Shown here in pieces: positions 46,401-58,991 of a stretch of DNA of 64,000 bases. The notes beneath the pieces were generated by a model. That model was not told the DNA's origin. It saw only the letters and a list, made by a program, of their open reading frames with translations, and ran no database searches. How positions within the stretch are numbered: position 1 is the stretch's first letter; every line of letters begins with the position of its first letter. Where the stretch lies: contig NC_069135.1 of the NCBI RefSeq assembly GCF_026914265.1, positions 28,958,738 through 29,022,737 on the forward strand, written 5' to 3'. The DNA comes from Mya arenaria (lineage: Eukaryota > Mollusca > Bivalvia > Myida > Myidae). The position numbers and the translations under genes are program-made.

Positions 46401-49400
46401 GCATGGCTTTTGTGGTCATATCAATCCAGAGCATGTATGTATGGGTAAAAGGCAACAGACATATGGTTTATGTTTTGTGTTTGGCTTACCTGAAAACGTA
46501 GCACGTTTAACATCTGAGCCCAGAAAGTATTGTAAGCAGATTAGTTCCATGAACTATTTTAATATGTGCCAAGTAAAAGTCATCTGACAAAAAAAAATGC
46601 TTTCAAAACTGTACTCATAGTAAAAATTTCTGTAGTTTTAAAAGTTAAAAAAAGTTGGTCAAACGGTCAAAGTCAAGGGCATCCTAGGACAACATTGATC
46701 AATTTGAACAAACATTCACAATCGATTGTGCTGAGATGGATGCACGAACACACAAAAAGATTTTCAAGCCTTTCCAGATTTATGTTTACCAAACCTGTGA
46801 ACCCTGGGTGTGGCCAGTAATGACACCAGGTGCATAACTTAAACATTCACAACCAATTTTGTTAAGATGAATGCGCAAACTACGGAACTTAAAGCTAAAA
46901 AATGGCCTTTGGGCTTTCAACAAGAACAAGGCAGAGAAAATCACAAAATCAGCTGCAGAAGCAAAAAGCAAATTGTCTCTCAAATCCTAGACTTGCAAAT
47001 TGTCTCCCTTAACTCTAGACTTGAATTTACATGTACATGTAAACTTGGCTAAAAATAGAATTCGCTCATGCAGACCTGGCTAAAAATAGAGAGCATTCCT
47101 TTAAAACTTTCATGGCCCATAATCTAGGCATTCATGGGCGGATCTGGCTGGTTTTCGAAAGGAACCGAGCTGTAATGGATATCTAGATACTGTACAAGTT
47201 TCATTGAGATACAATAAAAACTGAAGACTGTATCGTGTTCACAACCAATTGTTTACACAATAGCATTTTTTTTTATACTATCAAGGGCCAAAATCTAGGC
47301 ATGCATGGGCGAATCTGGCTGGTTTTCGAAAGGAACCCAGCTCTAATGGATATCTAGATACTGTACAAGTTTCATCGAGATACAATCAAAACTGAAGACT
47401 GTATCGTGTTCACAAGCAATTGTTTACAGAAGCACGAACGCACGACCGCACGGATGCACATACTACGTACACATTACCATCGCATAAGCTCTTCTGGCCT
47501 TTGGCCAGTAGAGCTAAAAACTGTGCTCAGTGTTTTTGCTTGGGTTTTAAAACCTTTATTGTGACCAAGGTATCTTAGTTACAAAATAAAGTTTAAACTC
47601 ATCTCTGCTGACAGGCTTACCATTAATTTGACTTCATGATCAAAAAATGCAGCGGGGGACTGCTGAGCTGAAAGGAACACTCCACAGTCCTGGTTGTAGT
47701 AGGTTTGAATCTTCATTCGTACCATTTTTTTTTGCGAGTTTGTAGCCGGGCCCAGCTTGATGTTGCATTCTTTGTAAGATTGCTCATCACTGGTTTTTCC
47801 ACTAACGACGACGATATCATCATCGTCCATCCAGTATGTGACTATGTTATTCGAATTGCATGTCCTGTCATTGGCCAGAATGTCTGAAATACATACATGT
47901 ATATATACAGCGTGTTTTACACCAAGTTCATTATTTACACATCTCTTCAAAACCAGAAATGTACATTGTAAGAAGTATCTACACAAAATTATTATAATTT
48001 GGACTGATAATACTAAGAGACCAAAATCCACAATCTTGAAAAGTTAGTTTGAGTATGAGGGAAAGAAGGGTTTAAAGGCTTAAACCCATGTTGAACTTGT
48101 CATTACAAGCCATTCATATCCATTTCAATGTACTTTTTAATGCAAATATCAATGCTCAAGCTAGGCTTGAATAGTAGGGGAGAGTTCCCTGTTGTCCTTT
48201 ACAATCACCCTGCTTGCTTTTTACTATGCCCCACTGGGCACATTTGTTTGACATAGTAGCCTTTGATGATAATGAGCTTTATTTGATATTTATTGGACAT
48301 ATTGTTGAGTCAATTTTCATAAACTATCTTGAAAAATAACAATACGTGACAAATGCATGTTACAAGTTATTTTAAAATCTGTCCATACATAAGTAAGTTA
48401 CATCCCGGACACTACCACATATACTCTATGTCTCATATGCAGCTCACCATAGTATTCAAACACTAAATCTGCCTTACCCTTAGAGGTTGGAACACAGGTC
48501 TTGTACGCGGCACATCATCTTAATATGCCAAACACATGTGGCAAGTTATTATAAAATCTGTCCATACTTTTAAGTGAAAGTTACAGGGCGGACTTGACCA
48601 CCTTTACTCTATGTCCTTATATGCAGCATTCCATAGTATTAAAACAATAAGTGTGACCTTGCCCTGTGAGGTAGGGACACAGGTCTTGCATGCGACACAT
48701 TGTCTCTGTATGCCAAACACATGTGACAAATTGTTTTAAATTTCCCCATACATGAGAAAGTAGCAGCCCGGACATGACCACCCATACTCTATGTCCTTAT
48801 ATGCAGCATTCCATAGTATTCAAACACTAAGCATGACCTTGACCTTAAAGTTAAGAACACAGGTCTTGTACGGGACACATTGTCTTTATATTATGCTGAA
48901 CACATGTGGCAAGTTATTTTAAAATCTGTCCATACAAGAGAAAGTTAAAGCCCGGACACGATAAGTTGAGCTGGAAGCACGGACAGACAGCGCAATTTTA
49001 ATATGCCCGGGCCTAAAAAGAAAATTGTTTGGTTAGGGTTACATCCTTTTAAAAAATAGGTAGGGTAGGTAGGCTTTTTTTAATTTATTTTTTTATTAGG
49101 CTTTATATAAGAATGTCATTTTCATCATTGGATAATGGTGTTAAAGTTATCTTCTGTTCTACAAAGTGAAAAGCAATTTAAAAAAAAAAAAAACTGTTTT
49201 TTTTGTTTTTCATTTTTTTTTTCAAACTGACTATAAAAATGGTAGGGTCTGCGCCTATTCCGTAGGTAGGGTCGGGTAAGCCGAACCAAATGTTGTTTTT
49301 TTTTAAGCCCCACCTTCAGGGGCATAGAAATACTTAATTTTGACACTTCAGTGAAGATACATGTAACAGCTAAGGTTTTCATAAAGTTTTAGTATTGAAA

Positions 49401-50337
49401 GTAGTTACTACACATAGACAAAATTGAACATTAACCCTTAAATGTGCCCAATTAATGTTATTCTATCATCAAAAGTGCACTTTCTGGCCTAGCACCCACT
49501 CCTTTTCAAATCCTAGCTGAAATATCTAGCAAAAATAAACTATACAACTGTTTGATAGTCTAAAATTGAAGGCTGTTAATCAGGATAAATCCTTATTTTT
49601 ACCATCCCTGTATACATTTTTGATACATGTTTATACTTAGTGTAATAACTTACGTGACACCATTTATGTATCTGGATAGTGTTAACCATGTGCGTGCTAC
49701 ATGTATATTGCGATGTTTTACATATTTATTGCTGTAAATCTTGAGATTAGTATATCATATAAGTAGAATTTCACATGAATGGTTATCCTATATACAGTTG
49801 ATATTTCTTATTTATTATTAAATTTCTATAAACTTCCTTAGGCTTGTTTTTATCAGTTTTAAAAAACTTGTTTAATATTTTCCTTCTTGAATGACCACTC
49901 TTGTTATATCCTGTACATTACTACATGTATAACTAGAATAAGGTTCAAAGTATACAACAGTTGCTTAGAAAACTATACAGTTCAGATAATACGCAGTGGT
50001 TAGTGCACTCTCTTCTCACCTAGGCAACCCGGGTTCTATTCCCAGTTTGTGCGCATGCACCTGGTTTGTGGTCACCAAGCTGTACAAGTGGGTTTTCTCC
50101 GGGTTCTCTGCTTTCCCCCACAACACAAGATCACACTACCGCGTAAAATCGTGCCACCGAGAGTGATTTATATAATGTTGTAATAACTTGTTTCACAATC
50201 GTTTAAAATTAGTATGTTTAAACTAAATGATCTGACAATACATGACTGATTAAACCTGCCTACCGGTACTTACAATGTAAAGTTTCACAGAAAACACCTG
50301 ACACCAGAAAAAGCACCAACACTGGAACATGCATCAT
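43404..50337 (-). CDS. Type I membrane protein with PPxY tail, five exons
   Basis: Minus-strand coding exons: 50274-50337, 47621-47883, 45669-45807, 44732-44980 and 43404-43948. All junctions obey GT-AG and all phases agree: 1260 nt, 419 residues plus stop. The first exon gives a signal peptide (MMHVPVLVLFLVSGVFC). The ectodomain, about 22-165, has four to five cysteines in a CUB-like beta pattern (CNSNNIVTYW, DCGVFLSAQQ, LTFYSDAGNNIKIKL). One helix spans about 167-191 (VIIGVAVALFVVSLLAGGMI). The 228-residue tail has a CTVC pair, acidic stretches and two PPSY motifs (IPPSYDLSPPSYDEAVNMP), ligands for WW domains of Nedd4-type ubiquitin ligases. That points to a surface receptor under ubiquitin-dependent trafficking (inference). 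No named family recognised. A start at the second Met is equally possible. Confidence 0.85.
44222..44630. repeat. 27-bp minisatellite in intron 4, derived from a splice donor
   Basis: Ten adjoining units of CCAACAATACACATTTGACT plus seven bases (44230-44500), two more at 44542-44593, and a decayed one at 44605-44628. On the gene's strand each unit reads AGTCAAATGTGTATTGTTGG followed by TAGCGTA. This resembles the end of exon 4 and its donor (AGTCAGACTTGTATTGTTG|GTATGT). The 27-bp period keeps frames open on both strands, which is not evidence of coding. Confidence 0.9.
44981..45507. repeat. 45-bp minisatellite in intron 3, derived from a splice acceptor
   Basis: Seven well-kept units (CAACTTCTATGAAATATCAC .. 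AACTTTGATGTTAATGTTGC; 45177-45507) follow about four diverged units (44998-45170). The diverged unit nearest exon 4 matches the exon 4 acceptor on the gene's strand: TTCTTATTTTTCACAG|AAGTTGTTC versus TTCTTATATTTTCACAG|AGCACC...GTAGTTC. The period is divisible by three, so long open frames here are accidental. Confidence 0.9.
46366..47516. repeat. Dispersed element with short palindromic ends, in intron 2
   Basis: It starts AACAAGAGGCCCAAAAGGGC and ends CTCTTCTGGCCTTTGGCCAG, then TAGAGCTAAAAA, termini I associate with common bivalve repeats. Inside, a block of about 160 bp is tandemly duplicated (47107-47250 and 47275-47440), with AATCTAGGCAT.CATGGGCG, GGCTGGTTTTCGAAAGGAAC and GATATCTAGATACTGTAC in both. 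No coding capacity. Confidence 0.7.
48226..49330. repeat. Dispersed element with about 185-bp tandem units, in intron 1
   Basis: It starts near TATGCCCCACTGGGCA and ends near AAGCCCCACCTTCAGGGGCA, then TAGAAA. Four internal units, phased near 48345, 48535, 48720 and 48904, each contain ACA(A/T)..TGT.AC/GGCAAGTTATT, AAATCTGTCCATAC, CCGGACA, ACTCTATGTCC and CACAGGTCTTG. A nested piece at 49020-49290 has TTTGGTTAGGGTTAC and, inverted at the other side, GTAAGCCGAACCAAA, probably a small inserted element. Confidence 0.7.
49985..50210 (+). repeat. tRNA-derived SINE, in intron 1 (antisense)
   Basis: The head has a Pol III A-box-like CAGTGGTTAGTGCAC and a B-box-like GGGTTCTATTCCC. The body has GGTTTGTGGTCACCAAGC, GTGGGTTTTCTCCGGGTTCT and TTTCCCCCACAACACAAGAT, and the tail CGAGAGTGATTTATATAATG .. 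TTGTTTCACAATCG. Three further copies, all inverted, are at 23340-23480, 28018-28147 and 63815-64000. Confidence 0.85.
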
Positions 50338-50981
50338 CGTCACTCTGCAAAAGAATGTTTTTATTTCTTATTCATTCAAGTTATTTTTTTAAAGTTCAGC
50401 ACAAAAGTAAAAAGAGAGGTATCACGTGGTCATTCCAAGATTGTAATTTTCCGTGCTGAGGAGCATCTTAAAACAGAAGAGAAGTTTATTTTGGCTTACA
50501 CAACAAAGCATTTCCTTCAATAAATATATTATTTATATACAACATTAACAACGTTTTATAATGTCACATGATGTGATCATCCTAATGAAGTCGTGGAAGG
50601 CATTATCCCTTTTTTAATAATATAAGAATAGTTATGCAATTAGGATAATGTACATCCTCTATTAGTGATTAATTCAATGAAAATTTCAATTGAAAAAGCT
50701 GTTTACAAGTAATTTACATGTATATATATATATATCTGAAATGCTTAATCTGATAGTAGGACTTTGTAAAAAGAGCACCAGGATTTTTTTTTTTTTTTAA
50801 CAATGTTCATTTCAGTCTTATCACACTGGTTTAACAAAATTGTAAAATGTGTTATTCTTTGTTTAAACTCTATCAAAATTGTAATGTTTAGCTACCTTTA
50901 AGATAATTTAATACATGAAGTAGCTGGCTAATTCCAACCATCAAGTCACTTCATTTGGATATGGACTGTGTTGCAATGGGT

Positions 50982-51290
50982 TTTAAAGAGGCACTCTGAC
51001 TCCCAAATTAGCGGTACGTTACCACAATTTTATCAATTTATTTACTTTTCCGAAAAGGATGAGTAATTATCGAAAACAATGGTCCCTAATATGAAGTTTA
51101 AATTGAAGGGAAGGTGCATCAAACACAGTAATTCTACCGTATGGAATGCTATTTAATCACTGTAAATCTTTTAGCACTCACCAGTCATTTGATATTTGTT
51201 TTTCAGCAATTAAGTACATAAAAACGCAGTTAAAACCTTGTTATCAGTAATTAATATTTTCCATACATACTACACTAGTCCAAATAATTG
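50982..51290 (-). repeat. MITE family 'TTAAAGATGCACTC', copy 1 (diverged)
   Basis: TTTTAAAGAGGCACTCTGACTC begins the element. Internal AAAACAATGGTCC and AGCACTCACCAGTCATTTGA match the reverse complement of the copies at 55060 and 60927. The far end is blurred near 51290. Confidence 0.6.
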
Positions 51291-54200
51291 TATGTTGATG
51301 GATTTTTTTAAAAATTTTGATATGGCAAATCCTTCACGTACAAATTGTTTAGTATCAAAAGTGAGTAGCTATTCTGATCGGGATTCCGGGTTAAAGCATA
51401 TTGCATCTATAAAATATCATAAAAACAAGAAATATTACCAGATAATGTTATTTTATATTAGTCCGTAGACAAAAAATAAATATCCAACTTCTAATTATGA
51501 GTTTGACAGGTTTTCTTCATTTCATTCTTTCAAAACTTAACAATATATAAATATATATATATATATGAAGAGCACCTGCAAGGCTTCCGGGCACAATTTT
51601 AAAACAATCGGAATATTTCTGCCATGGCCGAGTTGTTACGATTGTATTAACGAGGTCTATCTCGAAGCTTGTTGGAGGTGACCGAGTTATTAAGGTTGGA
51701 TCGAGTTGATCCCCTTGGCATTAATTGTTGTCTGTGTCAGTCAACTTTCGTTTTATTGGAAACTTCACCTAATAGAATTTCAATATTTTTAAAACACCCC
51801 AGGTTTTTGTTTTTGCACCAACCCGTTTAGACGTTAGGGATTAAAAGAATCCAGTTTAAAATGTCTACTATTTTAGACTACATAATACACATGACACAGA
51901 TAAAATAGTCTGAGAATTGGTAAACGTTTACGGCCAATAACAAGATGATGCTGTTTACATGTGTAAACAAGGGATACTGGCAGTGTTACTGTTTAGAGAT
52001 GAGAAGAATCCATTTTGAACGTCTAATATTTTAGACAAGTGTCATGTTGTTTTCTTTTGCATTGTGTACTGGCTTAAATCCATTGATGTAGGGTGAATAA
52101 ATAAATGAAAAGTTGATGATTGTTTGGAAGTCAATACTGGCTAGTCCACGATCGTCCGTCCAGGATACCTGCTCCCATTCCCTGACATATTGTTTACAAA
52201 TTGTCAACAAATTAACAAATACTGTACTGATCTAGTACCTTGGTCAAGATTTAGAAACTAGTTTTTATTTCACGCTCATAAATTTACAATGTAAATTATA
52301 GAAATCAACTGTTAACAAAGTGATGTATAAACCAACTGTTTTATTACCATATCATTTTATTTGTGGATTGTTTCAATGTTTTTCAAAACAAAATATCCAG
52401 AATATGGTGATAATCGAAACAGTCCGAATGTGAAATCGGCGGTATTGTCCGTACAGATCCGTACCAGTTGCATGAGCGCATATAAAGTATTACCAAACTA
52501 CGGAACGGAAAAAGCGTATCGTGACATGCACCTGGGATCAAAAACAATCTTACTCCCAACTCACACGCACACATTCCTATAGTTTCATAATCACATGATG
52601 CTTTTACCTCTTTTATTGTTTATATATTCAGATACTGGTATAGGCAACATTTTCAGGTGGGTCGGAAGTTCTATGTTTTCAAATGTAAAGTAATGCTTGA
52701 TGAAAAAAAACAACTCACTATTACTTTTAAAGTTTGGATCACATAAACTATATAAAACGCTTTGCTTTTTTATGAGAATACTTTACAATTAAAGTTCATG
52801 TATCATTTATTTTATTCCAAAAATAAACATTGTAAATTTAATGTGTTTATTTTTTAAATGCACTTCGTTTTTTAATCAAATGTAGTATATATTGGTCGTG
52901 CCTCTCTTAAATTAGAACTGTATTGATATAATATACACGTTCACTACATCAATCATCAGTCAGAATTTTGCTTAACAAATTTGGTATTTTGACAGGTCAA
53001 TGTCACCAGATTGACCACAGTCAAGTTCATATTTCAAAACAGGTATTTAAAAATATACAATGATTAATCATTAATTTAATTATGTTTTTTTCATTGACCA
53101 TTGTCTTATTACCTTAAACATATTTGTTACCACTTCTATTTACATTTAATCATCTAAATGTGTACCTTGCATTGCACTTATCCTTAACTTTAAATTAGTT
53201 AGTTTTTTATCTAATTCACTGCTGTCAGGAGGCCGACACATTCATGTTTTATTGTTGTTTTTTTAAAAAACTTGGAACGGATGTTGGCCATTACCGTAAA
53301 CTACCCCTCAGACATTTCATGCGAAATTTCTGACTGGCTGCCATCTGCCATTAGGAGGGGGGGGGGGGGGTCATCATGTTTTTTGCAGTGAACCCTTCTT
53401 CCTGACGGCTTTGATAGCAGCATAAATGTGATGGACTGCTAACTACATTAAAAATGCAATAATATGAAACCATATTACTGAGTGGTTTTATTTTCTGATT
53501 ATGCGTTAGTTTTTTTTATATCAGAACGGTAAAAATTATCAGCATTACTGTCAGATATTTTTTTCAAAGCTAGTATAATGAAATTCAATTGTTTTGATTC
53601 AGTGAGTTGGAACCCACGTTGCTTATCTAAAGCGCGTTCAAGTCGTAAGAAAAAAACATGACCATTTTCAAGATTCTATAAAATCCGTTCGAAAATATGC
53701 GATGATTTGACATCGTCACTTTCCGTGAACGGGTTGCACCAGGAGGAACAGTAAATTGTAATAAGAACATCCTCTGACGTTTAAGAAATGAATACAATTA
53801 ACATAATTCGAAAGTAATTAGGTAATTCATACACTGTACTTTTAAATCGTCAAATAGATGGGATACAAAAACAAAACTACTACACTAATCACCATAACAT
53901 AAACCGAGTCGTCATGTTTCGAAGCGTTCAAACAAAACATATTATATAAATAAAAAAATAACATTCAAAAGTCTCAGTCACATACTCAAGATTCCCGATT
54001 AAAATTTGCCAAAAGCCTGATCATGATAATGTGATTCGATGCTTTTTTTATTTAAATTTATTAAAACATTGATTAAATCACGACAACAATCAGATATTTT
54101 TCAGGAAGAGACCCGATGCATCCGTTTTTAGCCAAAATCGTCCCGAATTTTCGGTTCTCAATCCGATTTGTATCTTTCTCATGGTAAAAATTTTTCCGAT

Positions 54201-55059
54201 TCAGCCGTTTTAAGCAAAATTCGTCCCGTATCTCCCGTTCACCATCCGATTTATATCTTTCGCATGGTAAAAACCTGCAAAATCTGTCCCGAAAACCGTT
54301 TCACGTGATCTTCCATCCTTTTAAAGAATCGTGCGACATCACCTTGGCCTCCACCTACTGCGTAAAACTCGTACGATGTTATCATAAGATGTATCCATGA
54401 AACTGTTTGCCTATCGTTAGTGAATAACAAAAAAAAACTGAAATATTAAAATAATTCAATAAAACCACAGTTCACACATCAGTATTTGCCTGAAATGAAA
54501 AACGCAATATCATTTAATTTGCAGATTTAAGAATTCATCATTACTTTACTTATAACTGGATATATATTTTATGATTTAATGACGTCATATTTGCAACCGT
54601 TTTTCTCGAAAACGAGATTACCTCATTTGGGTTGGGCAAAACTCAACCAAATTAAGTTTTGTAATTAAGCCTTTTTGGTGTAATGTTTGCATCCTCTACC
54701 CTCGTATCAGACATTGGATGAGTGGGTTTTTTAGGAATACACTGTATACGTAGCTCCCTTAGTCAGTTTCCAAACAACTGAATAAAACACTGTCAATACA
54801 CTTCTATTTGGAAACTCTTGATTGAATGACCATAATAAGATACTTCTATAATTAAGCTTCTTTATAGAATAAATATGTGTCACAATGTATTGCAATTAAA
54901 ATCGTGTTTTAACACAATGTCGTACTTTGCTTTAATTAAAATTTCGAAAAGATCTGATCAATCTGATACAATGATCAAATGACTCCTTAGTATAGACTCA
55001 GACCGAGTATGTTTGTGTCTATTAATCCGAGATCTGGTCCTATGACATAACTGACATAT
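51291..55059. other. Mostly empty intergenic stretch
   Basis: No gene recognised. Contents seen: (AT)n at about 51543-51564, a G run near 53357, and a 79-bp direct duplication at 54118-54275 (AGC(C)AAAATCGTCCCG .. ATCCGATTTGTATCTTTC versus ATCCGATTTATATCTTTC .. CATGGTAAAAA). A 73-codon open frame at 52361-52582 has no motif. Confidence 0.45.
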
Positions 55060-55335
55060 GGAAAATATCGATTTCTGATAACAAGATTGTAACCGTGAAT
55101 TTAATGACGGAAAGCGCAAACATATTAAATGATTGGCGAATGCTAAAAAAATAACTGTAATCTACTATAGTCTCATGCGGTAAAAATATTGTGTCTTATA
55201 CTAGTTTCTTTCAAATCAAACGCGATATCCTTCATAAGAACCATTGTTTTTGACATTTATTCATCCTTTTTGGAATATTAAACAATATTATTAATCGTGG
55301 AAAATCTTATTTGGGAGTAAGAGTGCATCTTTAAA
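55060..55335 (+). repeat. MITE family 'TTAAAGATGCACTC', copy 2
   Basis: ATTAAATGATTGGCGAATGC, TAATCTACTATAGTCTCAT, ATAAGAACCATTGTTTTTGA and the end TTGGGAGTAAGAGTGCATCT match copy 3 at 60927-61302 in order. The left terminus is eroded. Confidence 0.75.
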
Positions 55336-56339
55336 TGATTATAAATTTTAGCTTGTGCATATTTATTGGCACCCACGGTATTCAGGTTATTCATTGCATT
55401 GAAGATATTCGAAATGATTATTAACTGGTTCATACATGCTTTATGTAGTAATTTGAAGAAAAAGGCAATATGGTAAGTATCATTATAATGTTTTAGTCAC
55501 ATTTTCTATCTATCGACACGGGACATGTGGCAGAATTATTTGCTGTGTGTGTAGGTTGATATACTGAAGGGGTGGGGTCGTACATATCGAGGAGGGTCGG
55601 TATTTTTCCAGAGCTACGGCCATCTTGTCTTGAGCAATCCATATGCATAATTCATGATTGTAAAAGTTTGACGTACGATTTTACGCAACGCGAGCGTCAA
55701 ATTCAACTCGCTCCTTAGCGCATAAAATGGCTGTTGCCATATCAATAGATCTAGGGCATTTAATATGCGCAATCCGAAATCAAGCTTTTAACTCGCCTGT
55801 ACCTGAATGAATATGTTTACAATAATATGTGGTACGATTATACATGAGCGTAAGCCTAGTCACCTTGATAACATTCGTTTAAAGTTTACATGGGCTACAC
55901 AGAGCCAGTAAGTACATTTTTTGTTTATTTAAATTAAGTTTGATTGAATATTGTGATAAATGTGAAATGTTTTAAAACATGCTTTAAAGGTACCCATGAC
56001 AAAACTCTTCAAGCATATAAACATAATACTCTTTGCTCTTACAGTTCAGTTCAGTGAATTGAAGCCGTGGGTATTTAAATGTCGTTACATTTCATGAACT
56101 TATACACTATCAGATGTTTCCGATTGCTTTCAAAAGGCGTAAATCTATTACCTAGTTTTGTTAAATAGCATTACGATAACTTAATATAAATACTTTAAAT
56201 TGTTCCTGACAGTTTAAACTGTTTTGACGTGATAAAGCTTATGGTACTTTTTAAATTATTTTTAATAGGTTAATCTTTGTAACTTTTATTCGGCCTTGTT
56301 TTGTAGGTACTTGAGACCCATCAACTGCTAGTTTAGAAG
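55336..56339. other. 5' region of the dehydrogenase gene; nothing else seen
   Basis: No repeat or coding segment recognised. Any promoter or 5' untranslated exon lies here. A CTCTTTGCTCTTACAG-like acceptor at about 56027-56042 could mark a non-coding exon, but that is not proven. Confidence 0.35.
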
Positions 56340-58991
56340 ATGTCAACCAATCTCATGCTAGCAGCAGCCCTTGGCCTGTTTCTCCTTATAAGATGGATAT
56401 TAAGACGATTTCGTGTCAGAAACTATGCCGATAAATACGTTTTCATAACCGGATGTGACACAGGGTTTGGGAATCTGCTTGCAAAACGGCTTGATCGATT
56501 TGGCATCAACGTTTTTGCAGGTTGCTTGACGTCAGATGGCGCACACGCATTGCGCGAGACATGTTCAAAAAGGCTGAATACATTGAATTTAGACGTGACA
56601 AATGAAGAGAGTATCGCAAAAGCTAAACTCTTCGTGGAAAAACGGTTGCCCAAAGGAAAAGGTATACAGTTATATATTGTGTGCATGCATTTCGAAAAAA
56701 AACACATACACGACGTCGTATTTAGACAGAATATCATCGATTAGTTTGCTATCATCAAATTATTATGATGGCATATATATCTACGTTGATACCTATTAGT
56801 AAACGTTTGCGCTTGTAAAACTTTATTGAAAATATATAAAGCATATAATTTATTATCTTTATATGGAAAGTTGATTTTGTGTGTGTTTGTTTCCAGGTCT
56901 TTGGGCAGTTGTAAACAACGCAGGAGTGTCCGGAGTAGTAGCACCAATCGAATGGCTTAAACAAACGATTTCCGGTCTGTGCTGGAAATCAATATGTTCG
57001 GCGTCATATTCGTTGCGAAGGCCTTTTTGCCCCTTGTGCGAAGGGAACGAGGGCGCATAGTGAACATGGCAAGCATCATGGGGCGGTTCTCAATGTCGTC
57101 CGGCCCTTACGCGGCATCGAAGTACGCTGTAGAGGGATTCTCTGATCAACTTAGGCAAGATATATATTGAGAATATTTGTTGATTACAGGGTTAAACCGT
57201 TTTTATTTCACGAATGACGGATAACTTTAAAATCAGTAACTACCCATGATTTTAAAAATAGTTCTTTAAGTTGATATATTCATGTTTTTGTTTGTACTGA
57301 AAATATCAAGTTGTTATTTCACTGATAAAACTACATATTTCATCGTAAAACATTATTTTATGACAAAGCAAGACTATGCGTGTATACGTGATGAAAACAA
57401 ACGTTTTAGTCAATAAAATGTATTCAATTATAAATTGAAAGGTACTTTCACAAAAAAACATGATTATTTTATAGTTTGAAAAAGGATTTGAGTTTATTGT
57501 ACAAGTCTGGTGATAAGCCCCTTAGATATTATTTATATTCAATAATATCATTACACCTATCTGATTATTACTGACTTCAATGGTCAAAACATGTGTTCTG
57601 CAACTCAAACATGCTAAATATTTCTTTAAACGAGTTTTGTTTCAGCACCTATGTAAGTAATATGCTTAATATTTTCTATAACGTACTTTATATCCCCCCA
57701 TATGTTCCATCACACCTAATTGTATTACATTCTATGCAATATTTTGTTTTGAGAATTGAACAATTTCCTGTTTGCAGACGCGAGATATATCGCACCGGTG
57801 TTAGTGTACACATTATAGAACCAGGCTACTTCCGTACGACAATTGTGGACGAAGAACGACTACGGGAATACTTTCAAATGCGATATGATACAGCGGATCC
57901 GGAAGTGAAAGAATACTACGGAAAGGATTACCTTGAAGGACGTAAGTCAAGCGAGTTTCTTGTCCATATCGTTTGTTTATGAAAGTATTAATGATAGCAC
58001 ACACATTAGAAATGCATTTATCAACATTTCTGTTATGATTTTTTAGTTCTTTTTGTAAGGTCTGAAAAATTTAATTATCGGAACACTCCGAGTTATTTTG
58101 GCTCACCATACGGACTAATAATGGAATTCTACTCATCAATTATTAAGTACATGGCGATTAAAACCATAAACAGTTTTAATGATAAGTTACGTTAACCATT
58201 CGTAATCTTGTGTATGGCTAAATGACAGTGACATGTAACATTAATGTTGATGTGATAGCTCATTAGTTTACAATTAAGTCGTCGTTTCTTTCAGTCCAAG
58301 AGACAACAGCCAAACTACTTGGACTTATTATGTCCCCCAAAATTCACAAAGTAGTGGATGCATATGAACATGCGGTTCTTGCGAAATTCCCAAAACCAAG
58401 GTATGCATGAAAATGAACAGGTTAATGTATACAAGATTAAACCAATTGAGCGAATTTGCTTAAAATGAGCGTCAGTGACAATGCATGGTCGCAAGCTCAT
58501 CAACGAAATAGAGGATAAATTACTATGGTTGATAATTTGCTCACTAGTGGGAGAAGAACTAGAACACATCTTGTTATTGTATATATAACTGAATGTTCAT
58601 CTTTCTTGAGTAGGAGTAAATACTTTAATTGAAAGATATGACTCGTACTGCTGAATATTGTGTGTGGTTCACATGCTGTAGGACCAATGATTTTCTGAAT
58701 GAATCCTTTCTTATTCAAACTTTTCAACTGCAATTTTTTCACCGTTTGATTCTTTCTTGACAATATGCCCGTCAAGTTTCTGAATTATTTTGTTTGATTG
58801 TAAAGTTAGCTTTATGATCCTTACCACACATTCAGCGAATTTTAAACCCTTAACTATTTGAGTTCTTTTATTCCAGATATGTTGTTGGTTTAGACGCCAA
58901 TATTCTGTTCCGGTTATTGTGGCATTTACCGGAGTGGCTCTCTGACTATCTTGTGTCAAGACCGATGCCGTTACCACAAGGTGCTCTCTGA
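56340..58991 (+). CDS. SDR9C-type (retinol/17-beta-HSD-like) dehydrogenase, one-base frame break
   Basis: Exons 56340-56661, 56897-57154, 57778-57941, 58295-58400 and 58877-58991 join in phase. Counting one missing base, they give 321 residues, normal for the family. An N-terminal hydrophobic anchor (LMLAAALGLFLLIRWIL) precedes the cofactor motif TGCDTGFG (37-44), then NNAG (114-117), the catalytic Ser in NMAS (167) and YAASK (Tyr179, Lys183). The set fits membrane-bound NAD(P)(H)-dependent enzymes acting on retinoids or steroids; the substrate cannot be read from sequence. Exon 2 lacks one base after 56966, shifting ...WLKQT out of frame with DFRSVLEIN. Intron 2 uses a GC donor (CTTAG|GCAAGA). 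With no stop codons and otherwise intact exons, this is either a very young pseudogene or a sequence error. Confidence 0.85.

Noticed and set aside
56423..56737. 104-codon minus-strand open frame
   Set aside because: Antisense shadow of dehydrogenase exon 1.
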